A DNA stretch of 64,000 nucleotides from Dendrocalamus latiflorus (GCA_017311315.1 CM029670.1:28888949-28952948); one strand, 5' to 3'; positions 45,491 through 54,794 are shown, numbered from the stretch's first letter. Made by a program: numbers and translations. Notes: generated from the sequence alone by a model not told the origin.

Positions 45491-45529
45491 ATGGGTGACA
45501 AGCTACACTACTACAAAAGAGGCTATACT

Positions 45530-45780
45530 GGACGCTACATTACAGACGGTTTATACGGAACCGTCTGTGATTAAACTTTCACAGACGGTTTATACTCGCA
45601 ACCGTCCGTGATATTTTCACAGACAATTATTAACACGAACCGTCTGTGATAATTGAAACATCACAGACGGTTTGTATTAAGAACCGTCTATGAACTTTCA
45701 CAGACGGTTCTTAATACGAACCGTCTGTGATAATCTGGACAACACAGACGGTTCGTGTTAATAACCGTCTCTAAAAATCA
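45530..45780. repeat. CACTA subterminal repeat array, left
   Basis: Head-to-tail palindromic units of about 40 bp built from CACAGACGGTT and its complement AACCGTCTGTG. In CACTA elements such repeats bind the TnpA-type factor that brings the ends together (family knowledge). Confidence 0.9.
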
Positions 45781-46340
45781 CATGTCACCAATAATTGGCG
45801 AATACCCAGGATTTCTATCTCGACCGTCCGTTCTCTCCACATCGAATGGCAGGCAGCAGTTTCACCCACTACTCAGCCCTTATTAATAACCCCATCGACC
45901 TTTCCAGTGGTACTAGTCACGCGTGAGTTCATCCACTAGCTAGCTTCCCCTCCGCTGTGAGCTAGCACCTCCGTCACGGCACAGCGGGCGGCTGGACAAC
46001 ACACTCTTGCCGTAAATGTCGTAAGTGTGTCTTGTTCAGCCGCACCGTTGTGCCATGAAGGGTTCGTTAGCTTGTTATTCTGTAATAGATCGATCTGAAT
46101 GTGTTGTTGTGCTTCCTTCATGCATCTCCCCTCCGCTATGAGCTAGCGCCTCCATCGCGGCACGGCGGGTGGTTGGACAACACACTCTTGCTGTAAGTGT
46201 CGTAAGTGTACATGTCTTGTTCAACCGCACCGTCGTGCCATGAAGGGCTCATTAGCTTGTTATCCTGTAATAGATCTGAATGTGTTGTTATGCTTGTGTC
46301 TGTATTTCTTGCCGTAAGTGTGTCTTGTTCAGCTGCACAC
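45781..46340 (+). repeat. CACTA leader block, copy A
   Basis: Begins CACCAATAATTGGCGAATACCC and runs through GGCAGGCAGCAG, CACGCGTGAGTTCATCCACTA and GCCATGAAGGG. Copy B lies at about 47690-48010. Within copy A the segment 45940-46090 is itself repeated at 46120-46290. Confidence 0.8.
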
Positions 46341-46625
46341 CGTCTGTAGACGGCAAATCACAGACGGTTTTGTGAAACTGTCTGTAATGTAAACTATTAC
46401 AGACGGTTTTAATTTGAAGGCCGTCTGTGGTATTTGTGGCGGGAAAAAGGAGTATCACAGACGGTTCTTACCGCTGAACCGTCTGTGATACTGGAATATC
46501 ACAGACGGTTTTTGTTAAGAACCGTCTGGGTTGTGTCGACTATCACAGCCAGTTGTTGTTAAGAACTGTCTGGGAATGTTCACAGACGGTTTTTCACAAG
46601 AACCGGCTGTGATGTCCCTTTGTCT
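46340..46625. repeat. CACTA subterminal-type array, internal 1
   Basis: Same palindromic CACAGACGGTT units, but inside the element, directly downstream of leader copy A and next to the minus-strand gene's 3' end. Confidence 0.85.
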
Positions 46626-46796
46626 GTCATATTCTAGATCAGAGGTTAATATATAAGTACACATTGCTTCTAATAACTTAACTACAGAACTACTGAGACA
46701 AGAGATCACAAATTAAAGGCAAATTTATTAATTTCAATTAGAGGCAAATTTATTACAAAAGTCGCACAGGTAAAGAGTTTCCCAGATTGTATTCTT

Positions 46797-47288
46797 TTAG
46801 GCTTCGTAAGCTTCTTCTTCAACTTGGGGACTTGGAGGATCAGCCGCTAAATTCTCGAACGCCGTTAAGATTGCCCTTGTCCTCAGCACTTCCTCATGCA
46901 GCCTGGGCAACTGATCAGCAGCATCCATAATGTCGTAGAGGATAGCATGAAAAGATTCCTCAGAATCTGTCATTTCTGCTTGATCGGCAAGGCTATCCAT
47001 CAGTCTCTGCAATGCGTGTAGAGCTTCTTCCGCATTGCGCACATTGTGGAGAAGAACCAGGGTGAGGGCTGTTTCCCTTTCTTGAGCGGCAGCGAGACGC
47101 CTCCGTCGACGGCGGAGGATCAGGTCAAGCTGACGGATGCAAGAAAGTCGGGGAAGGAGAGCAGGGCGGGTGCGGAGAAGCTGCTCCAGATGCAAATTGC
47201 TGGCCGCCTGTGTAAGGTTCCGGCCGAACAATTCGTGATGAACATATGAGAGGAAGGAGATGATCACAAGAACAGTAGTAGAAGCCAT
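46797..47288 (-). CDS. Unidentified 163-aa protein carried by the CACTA
   Basis: An intact frame from ATG at 47288 with a hydrophobic N-terminus (TTVLVIISFLSYVHHELF, residues 4-21), a basic cluster (LILRRRRRRLAAAQE, about 56-70), leucine/alanine-rich helical stretches suited to coiled coil (about 66-145), and an acidic C-terminus (PSPQVEEEAYEA). A longer in-frame start at 47411 exists but adds sequence translated from subterminal-repeat DNA. TATA-like TTAAATAT lies about 60 bp upstream (47341-47348, minus), and AATAAA at 46749-46754 (minus) follows the stop. I recognise no family. It is antisense to the transposase and flanked by internal subterminal arrays, so it looks like a captured or element-specific accessory gene. 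The intact frame, beside decayed transposon genes, suggests recent capture or selection. Confidence 0.6.
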   Translation of the reverse strand: MASTTVLVIISFLSYVHHELFGRNLTQAASNLHLEQLLRTRPALLPRLSCIRQLDLILRRRRRRLAAAQERETALTLVLLHNVRNAEEALHALQRLMDSLADQAEMTDSEESFHAILYDIMDAADQLPRLHEEVLRTRAILTAFENLAADPPSPQVEEEAYEA

Positions 47289-47340
47289 GTTGTATTGTAT
47301 ATTGTATTGTACGTACGTAGAAGAGACCTGGATTAGGCGC

Positions 47341-47348
47341 GCATATTT
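47341..47348 (-). promoter_or_regulatory. TATA-like box of the CACTA-borne gene
   Basis: TTAAATAT on the minus strand (within GGTTAAATATGCGCG), about 55-60 bp before the ATG. Inferred from sequence only. Confidence 0.4.
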
Positions 47349-47354
47349 AACCTT

Positions 47355-47690
47355 TAGCACAGACGGTTCGTATACCCAAACATTAATGATATAGACGCTT
47401 CGTATACCCAAACGTTAACTAGACGATCGAAACACGAAGCGTTCTGGCATCGAAACACGCGCGAAGCATTCTGGTATGAAGCTTATGACAGACGGTTTAT
47501 ACGGGTAACCGTCTGTGATATTGTCACAGTCGGTTATTAACACGAACCGTCTGTGATAATGGAGATATCATAGACGGTTCGTATTAAGAACCGTCTGTGA
47601 AATTTCACAGACGGTTCTTAATTCAAACCGTCTGTGATAATCTTGCCAACACAGACGGTTCGTGTAACAAACCGTCTGTGATAATCACAG
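47355..47690. repeat. CACTA subterminal-type array, internal 2
   Basis: CACAGACGGTT palindromic units again, followed by leader copy B; together they repeat the organisation of the left end (45530-46330). Confidence 0.85.
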
Positions 47691-48060
47691 GTCACCAATA
47701 ATTGTTGACCAATAATTGGTGTATACCCAGGATTTTGATCTCGACCGTCAATTCTCTCCACATGGAATGGCAGGCAGCAGTTCCTCCCACTACTCAGCCC
47801 TTATTAATAACCCCATCTACCTTTCCAGCGGTACTAGTCACGCGTGAGTTCATCCACTATCTAGCTTCCTTCATGCATCTCCCCTCCGCTATGAGCTAGC
47901 GCCTCCGTCGCGGCACGGCGGGCGGCTGGACAACACACTCTTACCGTAAGTGTCGTAAGTGTGTCTTTGTTCAGACGCACCGTCGTGCCATGAAGGGTTC
48001 GTTAGCTGTAATAGATTTGAATGTGTTGTTGTGCTTGCCTCTGTATTTGATTGTTTTCAA
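47690..48060 (+). repeat. CACTA leader block, copy B
   Basis: Close copy of 45781-46090 with the same GGCAGGCAGCAG, CACGCGTGAGTTCATCCACTA and GCCATGAAGGGTTCGTTAG landmarks, and without copy A's internal duplication. Confidence 0.8.
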
Positions 48061-48159
48061 AGGGTATGGGTAACATTATTTTATTTGCTTGCTTGCCTCT
48101 GTATTTGCATGTTCCTCGACGATGCCGACTACTGCCGAGATGTGATGTCCACTCCAACA

Positions 48160-48538
48160 ATCCTTCTTTTTCCTGCAAAATTCAAGGCAATTTTATTACA
48201 AAAGTTCAAAAAAAAGACATTCCCAGATTCTTCGGTGAGCAGCCGACATAGCCGACTTCTTCGGTGAGCGACTATCCATCTGCCTCTTTCCACTCCTTTT
48301 CTTCATCTCTGGTCTCTGGATCACGTACGCCAGTAGCGATGATTCAGTAGTAGATGAATCGTCGCTACTGGCGTACGTGATACAGAGACCAGAGATGTAG
48401 AAAAGGAGTGGGAAGAAACAGATGGATAGTCGCTCACCGAAGAAGTCGGCTATGTCAGCTGCTCAACGAAGAATCTGGAAATGTCTTTTCTTTGCACTAT
48501 TGTAATAAAATTGCTTTGAATTTTGTCGGAAAAGATGA
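48160..48538. repeat. Long fold-back hairpin 1 (arms about 185 bp)
   Basis: The left arm (48160-48346) and right arm (48355-48538) are inverted copies with roughly 90% identity, separated by an 8-base loop (GTAGTAGA). Landmarks: GATCACGTACGCCAGTAGCG on the left, CGCTACTGGCGTACGTGATA on the right. A transcript would fold into a long imperfect duplex. The arm base (TTTTATTACAAAAGT ... TTCCCAGATT) resembles the 3' flank of the gene at 46797. Confidence 0.92.
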
Positions 48539-48780
48539 ACTGTTTCGTCAGGGCATGACTGCCAACTCGAAGCATATATAGCATAGCATTCGAGGCACAT
48601 CCGAGGCCTGCAGCTGTGTCCTGAGGAATGCCAAGAGCTGACCTTCAGATGTGGCAGCCACATCTGAAGACCAGCTCTTGGCATTTCTCAGGACACAGCA
48701 GCAGGCCTCGGATGTGCCTCGAATGCTATGCTATATATGCTTCGAGTTGGCAGTCATGCGCCTGACGAAACAGTTCATCC
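48531..48780. repeat. Long fold-back hairpin 2 (arms about 124 bp)
   Basis: The left arm starts GATGAACTGTTTCGTCAGG at 48533 and the right arm ends CCTGACGAAACAGTTCATC. The centre at 48655 is almost loop-free (CTTCAGATGTGGC then GCCACATCTGAAG). Arms are near identical, with a few mismatches and one-base gaps. It directly abuts hairpin 1 and is followed by a subterminal repeat array. Confidence 0.92.
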
Positions 48781-49035
48781 GTAACTATCACAGACGGTTT
48801 GTAGTGTAAACCGTCTATGAAGAACTATCACAGACGGTTCTATACACGAACCGTCTGTGATACGCATAAATCACAGACGGTTGATATTTCGAACCGTCTG
48901 GGATATTATGTACATCACAGACGGTTAATATTAATAACCGTCGGTGATACTTCACAGACGGGTATTAATACGAACCGTCTGTGATATATAATTTTCACAG
49001 ACCGTTTTTAGTTGGAACCGTCTGTGATATTCTGC
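48781..49035. repeat. CACTA subterminal-type array, internal 3
   Basis: Six or so CACAGACGGTT/AACCGTCTGTG palindromes lying between hairpin 2 and the transposase ORF. Confidence 0.85.
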
Positions 49036-49324
49036 GTAGTATTAATTACTTGGCGTACTTGCTTGAAGGATGTCGACACCGATCTGTCTTCATTGCGCTG
49101 CATCGGTGGAGCAAGGCGGCCGGCTTTAGGGAGTTGGGGGTGAAAAAATATCACCGTCTTCTTATTGATCTGATCAGAGGTTAGCATACTCAATTACTTA
49201 ACATTCTTAGTGATCTGATCAGAGATTAGTATTCAATTACTTAACATTCTTAGTGATCTGATCAGAGGTTAGTAGTAGAGGTAATAATCATTTTTGACAC
49301 CCATTTGTCACTTGTGTAGCGTAG

Positions 49325-50236
49325 ATGGACCGAAGCTGGATGTATATTGAGAACCGTGTGAGTGAAGAGTACATTACTGGCGTGTCTGCCTTTAGAAGGG
49401 CGGCCGAGCTGGATATGTTGAAGAAGGGGATGAAATATATGTATTGCCCATGTATTGATTGTGATAATCTCAAGATGTTTAGCAACTCAGCGCAGATTGA
49501 AGCTCACTTGATTCGAAGGGGTTTCAGAAAAGGGTACAAATGTTGGACCAGTCACGGTGAAGAGAATAGTACACAAGAAGATAGTTATGACATAGCCGAG
49601 GGAGACAACGATATGCCAGTTGTGGACTGTTCTTTCGATCATGAGGATAGGTCGCAGGATGACAATCTGGATCAGATGTTACGTGATGCAGAAGGGAACT
49701 ATAGTGAGAGAGAGTTTGGTAAATTCGAGGGCTTGATGGAGGACTCCGAGAAACCTTTGTTCCCGGGCTGCAAGTCGCAATACACGAGGTTGTCATCAGT
49801 TCTAGAACTGCTAAAATTGAAGGCAAGCAATGGTTGGTCCGACAAGAGTTTCACGGCATTATTAGGTCTCCTAGTGGACATGCTTCCAACGGGAAATGTG
49901 TTGCCGAGAACCACCTACCAAGCCAAGAAGATTCTTTGTCCATTAGGAATGGAAGTAGAAAGAATACATGCATGTCGGAATGATTGTATCCTGTACCGTA
50001 AAGAGTATGCTAGCTTACATGTTTGTCCGGTGTGCAAAACATCCCGATACAAGCGTAAAAATGACTCTGATGATGGGAAGGGCATCGAGGTGAAGCAAGG
50101 ACCTCCTGCTAAGGTGATGTGGTATCTTCCTGTAATCCCCTGTTTGAAGCGTTTATTTGCAGTGCCACCAGCAGCTACAGGGCAACGTATGTGGATTCTA
50201 CGTTTGCCGCCATATGATGGAAATCATGGGTACTAA
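49325..50236 (+). pseudogene. CACTA transposase, N-terminal part (truncated)
   Basis: 303 codons open from ATG 49325. The N-terminal transposase-associated domain shows SWMYIENRVSEEYITGV, then YMYCPCIDCDNLKMFSN and EAHLIRRGFRKGYKCW. The middle has MLRDAEGNYSEREF, ASNGWSDKSFTALLGLL and TTYQAKKILCPLGMEVERI, then zinc-binding CPVCKTSRYKRK and GPPAKVMWYLPVIPCLKRLF. The transposase core (TNP2/transposase_21), DUF4218 and DUF4216 regions that should follow are deleted. The last ~25 codons read out of frame into Ulp1-like sequence. Close relative of 58843-60023. Tpases of this type cut the element ends; this copy cannot. Confidence 0.88.
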
Positions 50237-50472
50237 GATCAATGATCCAGAGGTTTGTCAGGTCCTTCCAATAATTATTATTTTCTGATTATATTACACA
50301 CACATGCTAATTAATGACTTAACATTGCTCCTAGCGACAGCGGGTGAACTTCGACGGAAGTGCATATGATCTTGACAATCTCGTCGATATTCGTGCAATC
50401 ATCTCCCAATTCTTGCTAGCAGAGGTCATAAATAAGAGGGGAGAGTTCCACGCCGGCGATGGTGATAATTAG
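50163..50472 (+). pseudogene. CACTA Ulp1-like (C48) protease C-terminal exons
   Basis: In a frame different from the transposase ORF: QLQGNVCGFYVCRHMMEIMG then TKINDPE, the Q...CG.YVC catalytic segment of Ulp1-like proteins encoded next to CACTA transposases. A GT-AG intron follows (50253-50334), then RQRVNFDGSAYDLDNLVDI ... INKRGEFHAGDGDN and a stop at 50472. The N-terminal His/Asp part of the protease is missing. Deletion brought this exon against the transposase N-terminus at about 50160. Confidence 0.7.
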
Positions 50473-50734
50473 ATGTTGAAACATTGGATTCAACTGTACA
50501 AATCAAACAATTCCTTCAATTGAATTCATTTGTTAGATTTTGTGTAACAATTTTCATTCTATATATGTGATATTGTTACATTCATCTGTGTATCGAATTT
50601 TGTTGTAATTTACTATGAGTTGCAATTAACTTATATCTGTCATTTATCTGTAATCTGCTTGCTTTCAGAGGGCATGGCTAGCATATCCTGAGGCTAGCCA
50701 AGAAACAACATATAAAATGGATGATGCACTTTGT

Positions 50735-51100
50735 ATCACAGACGGTTCGTTGTTAAAAACCGTCTGTGATACCATATCACAGACGTTTTCAAAGAGTGCC
50801 GTCTGTGGTGTGACTAATATCACAGACGGCTTTTACTACTGACCGTCTGTGATATATCACAGACGGTCTTGATTACTAACTGTCTGTGATAGACGAGTAT
50901 CACCGACAGTTGTTTATAAAAAACCGTCTGTGATACTCGCCTATCACAGACGGTTAGTAATCAAGACCGTCTGTAATGTTTTTATCACAGACGGCTCGGG
51001 AACCGTCTGTGATAACCACCAACTATCACTGACACCTAAACACTGACGGTTCAGGAACCGTCTGTGATGACGGTTCCGAACCGTCTGTGATAGGGCTGTC
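50735..51100. repeat. CACTA subterminal repeat array, right
   Basis: Palindromic CACAGACGGTT units leading to the right terminus; several units are tighter (about 30 bp) near the very end. Confidence 0.9.
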
Positions 51101-51110
51101 TGTAGCAGTG

Positions 51111-52499
51111 AAGGCGAAGGCTCAGGATGGGCTAATCTCCGTCCAGTACCCTATTCTGACGATCGACAACAACCCGGTGTGGGCAATGAAGATGAAGGCG
51201 AACATGTGTGCCCAAGGAGTTTGGGGCGCAATCGATCCGAAGGGGAAGGACAAGGAGGTGGACGACAAGGTAGATCAGGCGGCTTTAGCCCTCATCTACC
51301 AGGCGGTGCCACACGCGATGATGCATCAGCTCATCAGCAAGAAGACGGCACAGGAAGCGTAGGAGACGCTTCAGACAATGCACGAAGGAGTTGATCGGGT
51401 CAAGGAGGTGCGACTCCAGAATTTGCGGTGCGAGTTCGAGAATCTGAAGATGGAAGAGACCCAGTCAGTGGACGAGTTCGCGCGGCAAGCTGAGTTCATT
51501 GTACAATCAGATTAACTCTCTTGGTGACAAGATGGAGGAATCTGTGGCGATGAAGAAGTACCTGCGCGTGCTTCCGGAGAAGTACATACCTGTTGTCACA
51601 ACACTTATGTACTCTCCCGATCTGGACAAAAAGATAGAGGAGATCACCAAATCTCTCAAGGCGCACGAGGAGTTACTGAAGGGGTTTCAGTCACGCAAGG
51701 AGCAGGGATCTCACAACGAGCAGACGTTGCTAGTAAGGGGAGATCCAAGAGACGATCATAGCTCATCATACAACTGCGGGAGGTGGCGCGGTCGAGGCGC
51801 CAGATTGGTCGAGACAGCAGGGGTGGCCATGGAGACAAGGCTGGGCAAGGTGGTGGTGGTGAGAGATCCTATGATTTGTCACCTATCAAGTGCTTTGAAT
51901 ATGGCGAATATGAGCACTACGCGATAAGATGCCGCAGCAATAAAAAGTGCTTCAACTGTAACGAGCTTGAGCACTTTGCTTTGGATTGCAAGAGCAAGAA
52001 GAAGGACGGGGAAGTGAACCTTGCCAAAGACGAAGAAGAAGATGACGGAGAGCTAATACTTCTCTCCTCATATGTTGAAATGGAGTCGGTCATGGTGGAA
52101 CTGAATGAGGAGAATGTAGTTCCAAAACTACACACGAAAAAAGGAAGCCATGATCACACGGATCAATGGTACTTGGATAATGGAGCAAGCAACCATATGA
52201 CGGGAGATCGCTCCATGTTCCACAAGCTCGACGAGAAGATTTGGGGCAAGTTCAAGTTTGGTGACGGCTCCACAGTGGAGATAAAGGGCAAAGGGACGAT
52301 GATGTTGCAATGCAAGAACGGAGATAAGAAGTTGTTGATAGAAATTTATTATATACCAAATCTATGCAACAATATACTTAGTCTCGGGCAGATGACGGAG
52401 AGATGGTGCAAGGTGGTGCTGCAGGATGAGTTTTTGCAAGTATATGACAAGAACAGAGATTTGTTGATGAAGGCGAAGAGATCTCCAAATCGGTTGTAA
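51111..52499 (+). pseudogene. Copia Gag-protease remnant
   Basis: Continues from the gag ATG at 45491 across the CACTA. Reads KAKAQDGLISVQYPILTID and NNPVWAMKMKANM (gag start), a stop at 51360-51362, a frameshift near 51505, then INSLGDKMEESVAMKKYL and LPEKYIPVVTTLMYS. A zinc knuckle CFNCNELEHFALDC (CX2CX4HX4C, about 51950) follows, then the protease active site WYLDNGASNHMTG (about 52168) and GQMTERWCKVVLQD, ending in the gag-pre-integrase start KAKRSPNRL. Integrase and RT are absent. Confidence 0.88.
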
Positions 52500-53096
52500 A
52501 AGATTCCCTTGAAAACTTGTAGACTGATTTGTGTGAAGAACGGTCTAGAAGAGCTAGAAGATGGTGAAATTCGTAGACGCGCAGTTGGCGTAGAGGGAGG
52601 CAAAGGCTTTGAGGCTGGTGAACCCCATGCTAACACAGCAAGCAGTGGCTTGTGCGCACAAAGCGGGAAGACCCGAATGCAGCACACAGTGGTTGAATGC
52701 AAGCATGCGGGCTTGCATGTAGAAGGTCTAGGGCGAGGTAGCGACAACTCGGGTGGTTGGCATAGGCCTTATGCAGGAGGCATAGGAGTCCATGCAGCTA
52801 GTGCAGGTCGAGCACATGCAATCCAAAAGGAGATCAATGCGAGGAGGTGCACGAGGTGCTGGAGTGTTCCAGGCCAAAGCGGGATTCGCAGGAGTAGCGT
52901 CAATGGGACGTGCGAACGCAAAGACCAGAGGTGGCGTGATCTCAGTTGAGATATGTGTTGGAGAAAGATGGGTGGCTCAGGTAACGATAAGATGGCTGTG
53001 GGAGCAGGTGTTCCAACCCAGGAAGACATGCAAGGAAGAAGCGGAAGCAAGAGAGAAGATCGGTGTGATTAAGATGAAGAAACAAAATTAAGGAGG
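52500..53096 (+). other. Non-coding filler of the copia element
   Basis: Moderately GC-rich, purine-rich sequence between the truncated protease region and the right LTR. No domain found in any frame. Its end is a purine tract that serves as polypurine tract. It may be a captured sequence replacing pol. Confidence 0.4.
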
Positions 53097-53504
53097 TGAT
53101 TATTAGATTCTAATCTTGTTTAGTTTTTTCTTTTCTTTCATATCCGAGTATGCCATGTACAAGTCTATGAGTCCGTATCCAAGTTTGTATAGTATATGTA
53201 TAAAAGTTGGAGTCGAGTGTGAAGCCCGTTTGCTAGTCCAATATATGGCCTTTTTAACACACGTTGGAGTTTTGTAATCATGGGAGAGAAGAAATAAACA
53301 AAGAGGGAGTGGTTGTGCTCCAGAAGAAGAAAAGAGGGTCTGCATGTTTGCATATGTATGTTTTGGGTGTTGCTGTGCATCACGTGAAGAAACAACAGAT
53401 CAGACACACAGCTTCACATCAGAGTGATCAAGGGGCAGAGACGTTGTTCCTTTGGTGTTTCATACAAGATGATCTGAAAGCAAGGAGTTAGAAAAAATAG
53501 AACA
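53097..53504 (+). repeat. Right LTR of copia element
   Basis: 408 bp, same family as 45019-45476 without the 49-bp internal duplication. Followed by TSD GTACT. Confidence 0.9.
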
Positions 53505-53509
53505 GTACT

Positions 53510-53638
53510 CCTTCCAGGATAGCTTATCTACGCACTTCAATCCATCAATTCTAGCTTGTTTAAATACTACTTTTGTCCATGCTTGTATCCAGGCAGGCAT
53601 GCTGCAATCATGCATGCAGATCAGGACCAAATAAGTAC
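53510..53638. other. Right end of the VQ tandem duplication
   Basis: Matches 41712-41787 plus 42306-42375 (shared CTCCTTCCAGG, GCATGCAGATCAGGACCAAA) and provides the empty site for the hAT MITE at 41788. Confidence 0.75.
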
Positions 53639-53647
53639 GGAAGCAAG

Positions 53648-54794
53648 CAGGGGTGGATCTAGGTCATGGGTGTTCAAGTGAACACCCAAATTTTTAACAA
53701 AAACCTAGTATATATAAGGTATAATACATATACATATCTTTAATTGGGCCAAAATAACTATTTTCGTAGCCTCAGTCCATCACTATTCAATTAGCCGGCC
53801 AGCCCGATGCTGAAACGTAGCAGGCCAGCAGTGGCCTGCGGCCTTGTCCATCTTGCGCGTCGCAGGTAGCGGCGATAGAAACGGCGTCTCGCCCCCGATC
53901 CCCATCCTGCCCGAGCGGCCGAACCTGACTCCCCAATGGCCAATCCCTAACCCTAGCAGAGCAGGCGAGCAGCAGCCCACAGCCCCGCGTTGACCACGCC
54001 TCCGGCCCGCTACCCGCGTCGATCTGGCTCCACACTGGCGACGCGCGACCGGCTGACTGCGCCTCCAGCCCTCCGCTCTGCCGGCACCGCACACCGCCAG
54101 ATCTGAACCCCGGCTCCGCACCGGCGCGCCACATGACCAGCGACCATGCCTCCGCCCTTCGGCCCTCCGCTCTGCCGGCACCGTGAGTCTGTGGCACCGC
54201 CTGGAGGCTAGATCTAAGCTCCAGCTCCGCGCCGGCGCACCACAAGACAGGCGACCGCGCCTCCGCCCTCCGGCGACTGCGTCACCTCCGGGCTCCGGCC
54301 CTCTGGGCCCTAGCTCAACACCTCCGCCCTCCGGCGACCGCGTCACCTCCGGGCTCCGGCCCTTTGGGCTCTAGCTCAACGCCTCCGCGCTGCACGACCG
54401 GCGACCGCTCCTTCGGCCATCCGCTCCGCCGGCACCACGCCGCACGACCGGCTGACTGAACCGCACAGCCGCGCCTCCGCTCTGCGGCACGCCGGCACTG
54501 TGCCACCGCCTGGAGCCGGGCTATCGTCTCACCGTCTCGGCGTCTCCACTCCACCTACGGCCACCAACCCACCGTCCAGCAGGCAGCAGTCTAGCTCCAC
54601 CACTCTGAGCCTCCGGCGACCAGCGACCGGTGAGTATTAACAATTGTTTCGTAATTTCTTTATATTATTTGAGATATTATCCATAGTACGAACAATTATA
54701 TGTTAACTATTGTTACTGTAGATCTTTATGTTTTGTACTGAAAAATATTTTTATAACTTCGAACACTCATTCTGAAATTTCTGCGTCCGCCATG
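53648..54794 (+). mobile_element. TIR element with GC-rich exon-like cargo, 1147 bp
   Basis: Begins CAGGGGTGGATCTAGG and ends TCTGCGTCCGCCATG (weakly inverted). Flanked by a perfect 9-bp GGAAGCAAG (53639-53647 and 54795-54803); at 8-9 bp this fits hAT or Mutator. AT-rich ends enclose a GC-rich block (53780-54630) followed by a splice-donor-like CCGGTGAGTATTA. The block contains two copies of a roughly 70-bp unit (GCGTCACCTCCGGGCTCCGG core, 54275-54385). The long ORFs in it are compositional. VQ copy 1 has GGAATCAAGCAGGGGCAGATCTA at the matching site, so a related insertion may have been present before duplication. Confidence 0.72.

Larger units (their letters stand above)
45503..51110 (+). 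mobile_element. CACTA (En/Spm) transposon 1, composite and internally deleted
   Basis: Left terminus CACTACTACAAAAG (45506), right terminus CTGTCTGTAGCAGTG (ends 51110), the inverted CACTA ends. AAG occurs at 45500-45502 and 51111-51113 as the 3-bp TSD if an extra CTA at the left end is included. Removing the element restores the copia gag frame (codons ATG GGT GAC AAG GCG AAG). Subterminal arrays of palindromic CACAGACGGTT/AACCGTCTGTG units occur at 45530-45780 and 50735-51100, with three further arrays inside. Contents in order: duplicated terminal blocks around a minus-strand gene, two long hairpins, a transposase N-terminal ORF and a Ulp1-like exon. Confidence 0.93.
45019..53504 (+). mobile_element. 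Copia retrotransposon with nested CACTA
   Basis: Left LTR 45019-45476 (TGTTACATTC ... AATATAACA) and right LTR 53097-53504 (TGATTATTAG ... AATAGAACA) are flanked by GTACT at 45014-45018 and 53505-53509. The primer site TGGTATCAGAGC is at 45479-45490, with a purine tract AATTAAGGAGG before the right LTR. The left LTR has a 49-bp tandem duplication (45247-45345). The coding region retains gag, zinc knuckle, protease and part of the gag-pre-integrase segment only. Integrase and RT are missing and replaced by unrelated GC-moderate sequence (52500-53090). Confidence 0.93.

Noticed and set aside
48463..48684. Minus-strand ORF across the hairpins as a gene
   Set aside because: It simply reads through the inverted arms of both hairpins; no start context, no domain, and the arms themselves explain it.
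48160..48780. miR820 precursor
   Set aside because: The hairpins are longer than a typical precursor, and I could not find the miR820 mature sequence as remembered in the arms.
45530..51100. Regularly spaced repeats resembling a CRISPR array
   Set aside because: Units are palindromic CACTA subterminal repeats with variable spacing, next to CACTA ends, in a plant genome.
53783..54554. Long GC-rich ORFs on the minus strand
   Set aside because: Tandem repeats and skewed composition inside a 9-bp-flanked transposon; no domain.
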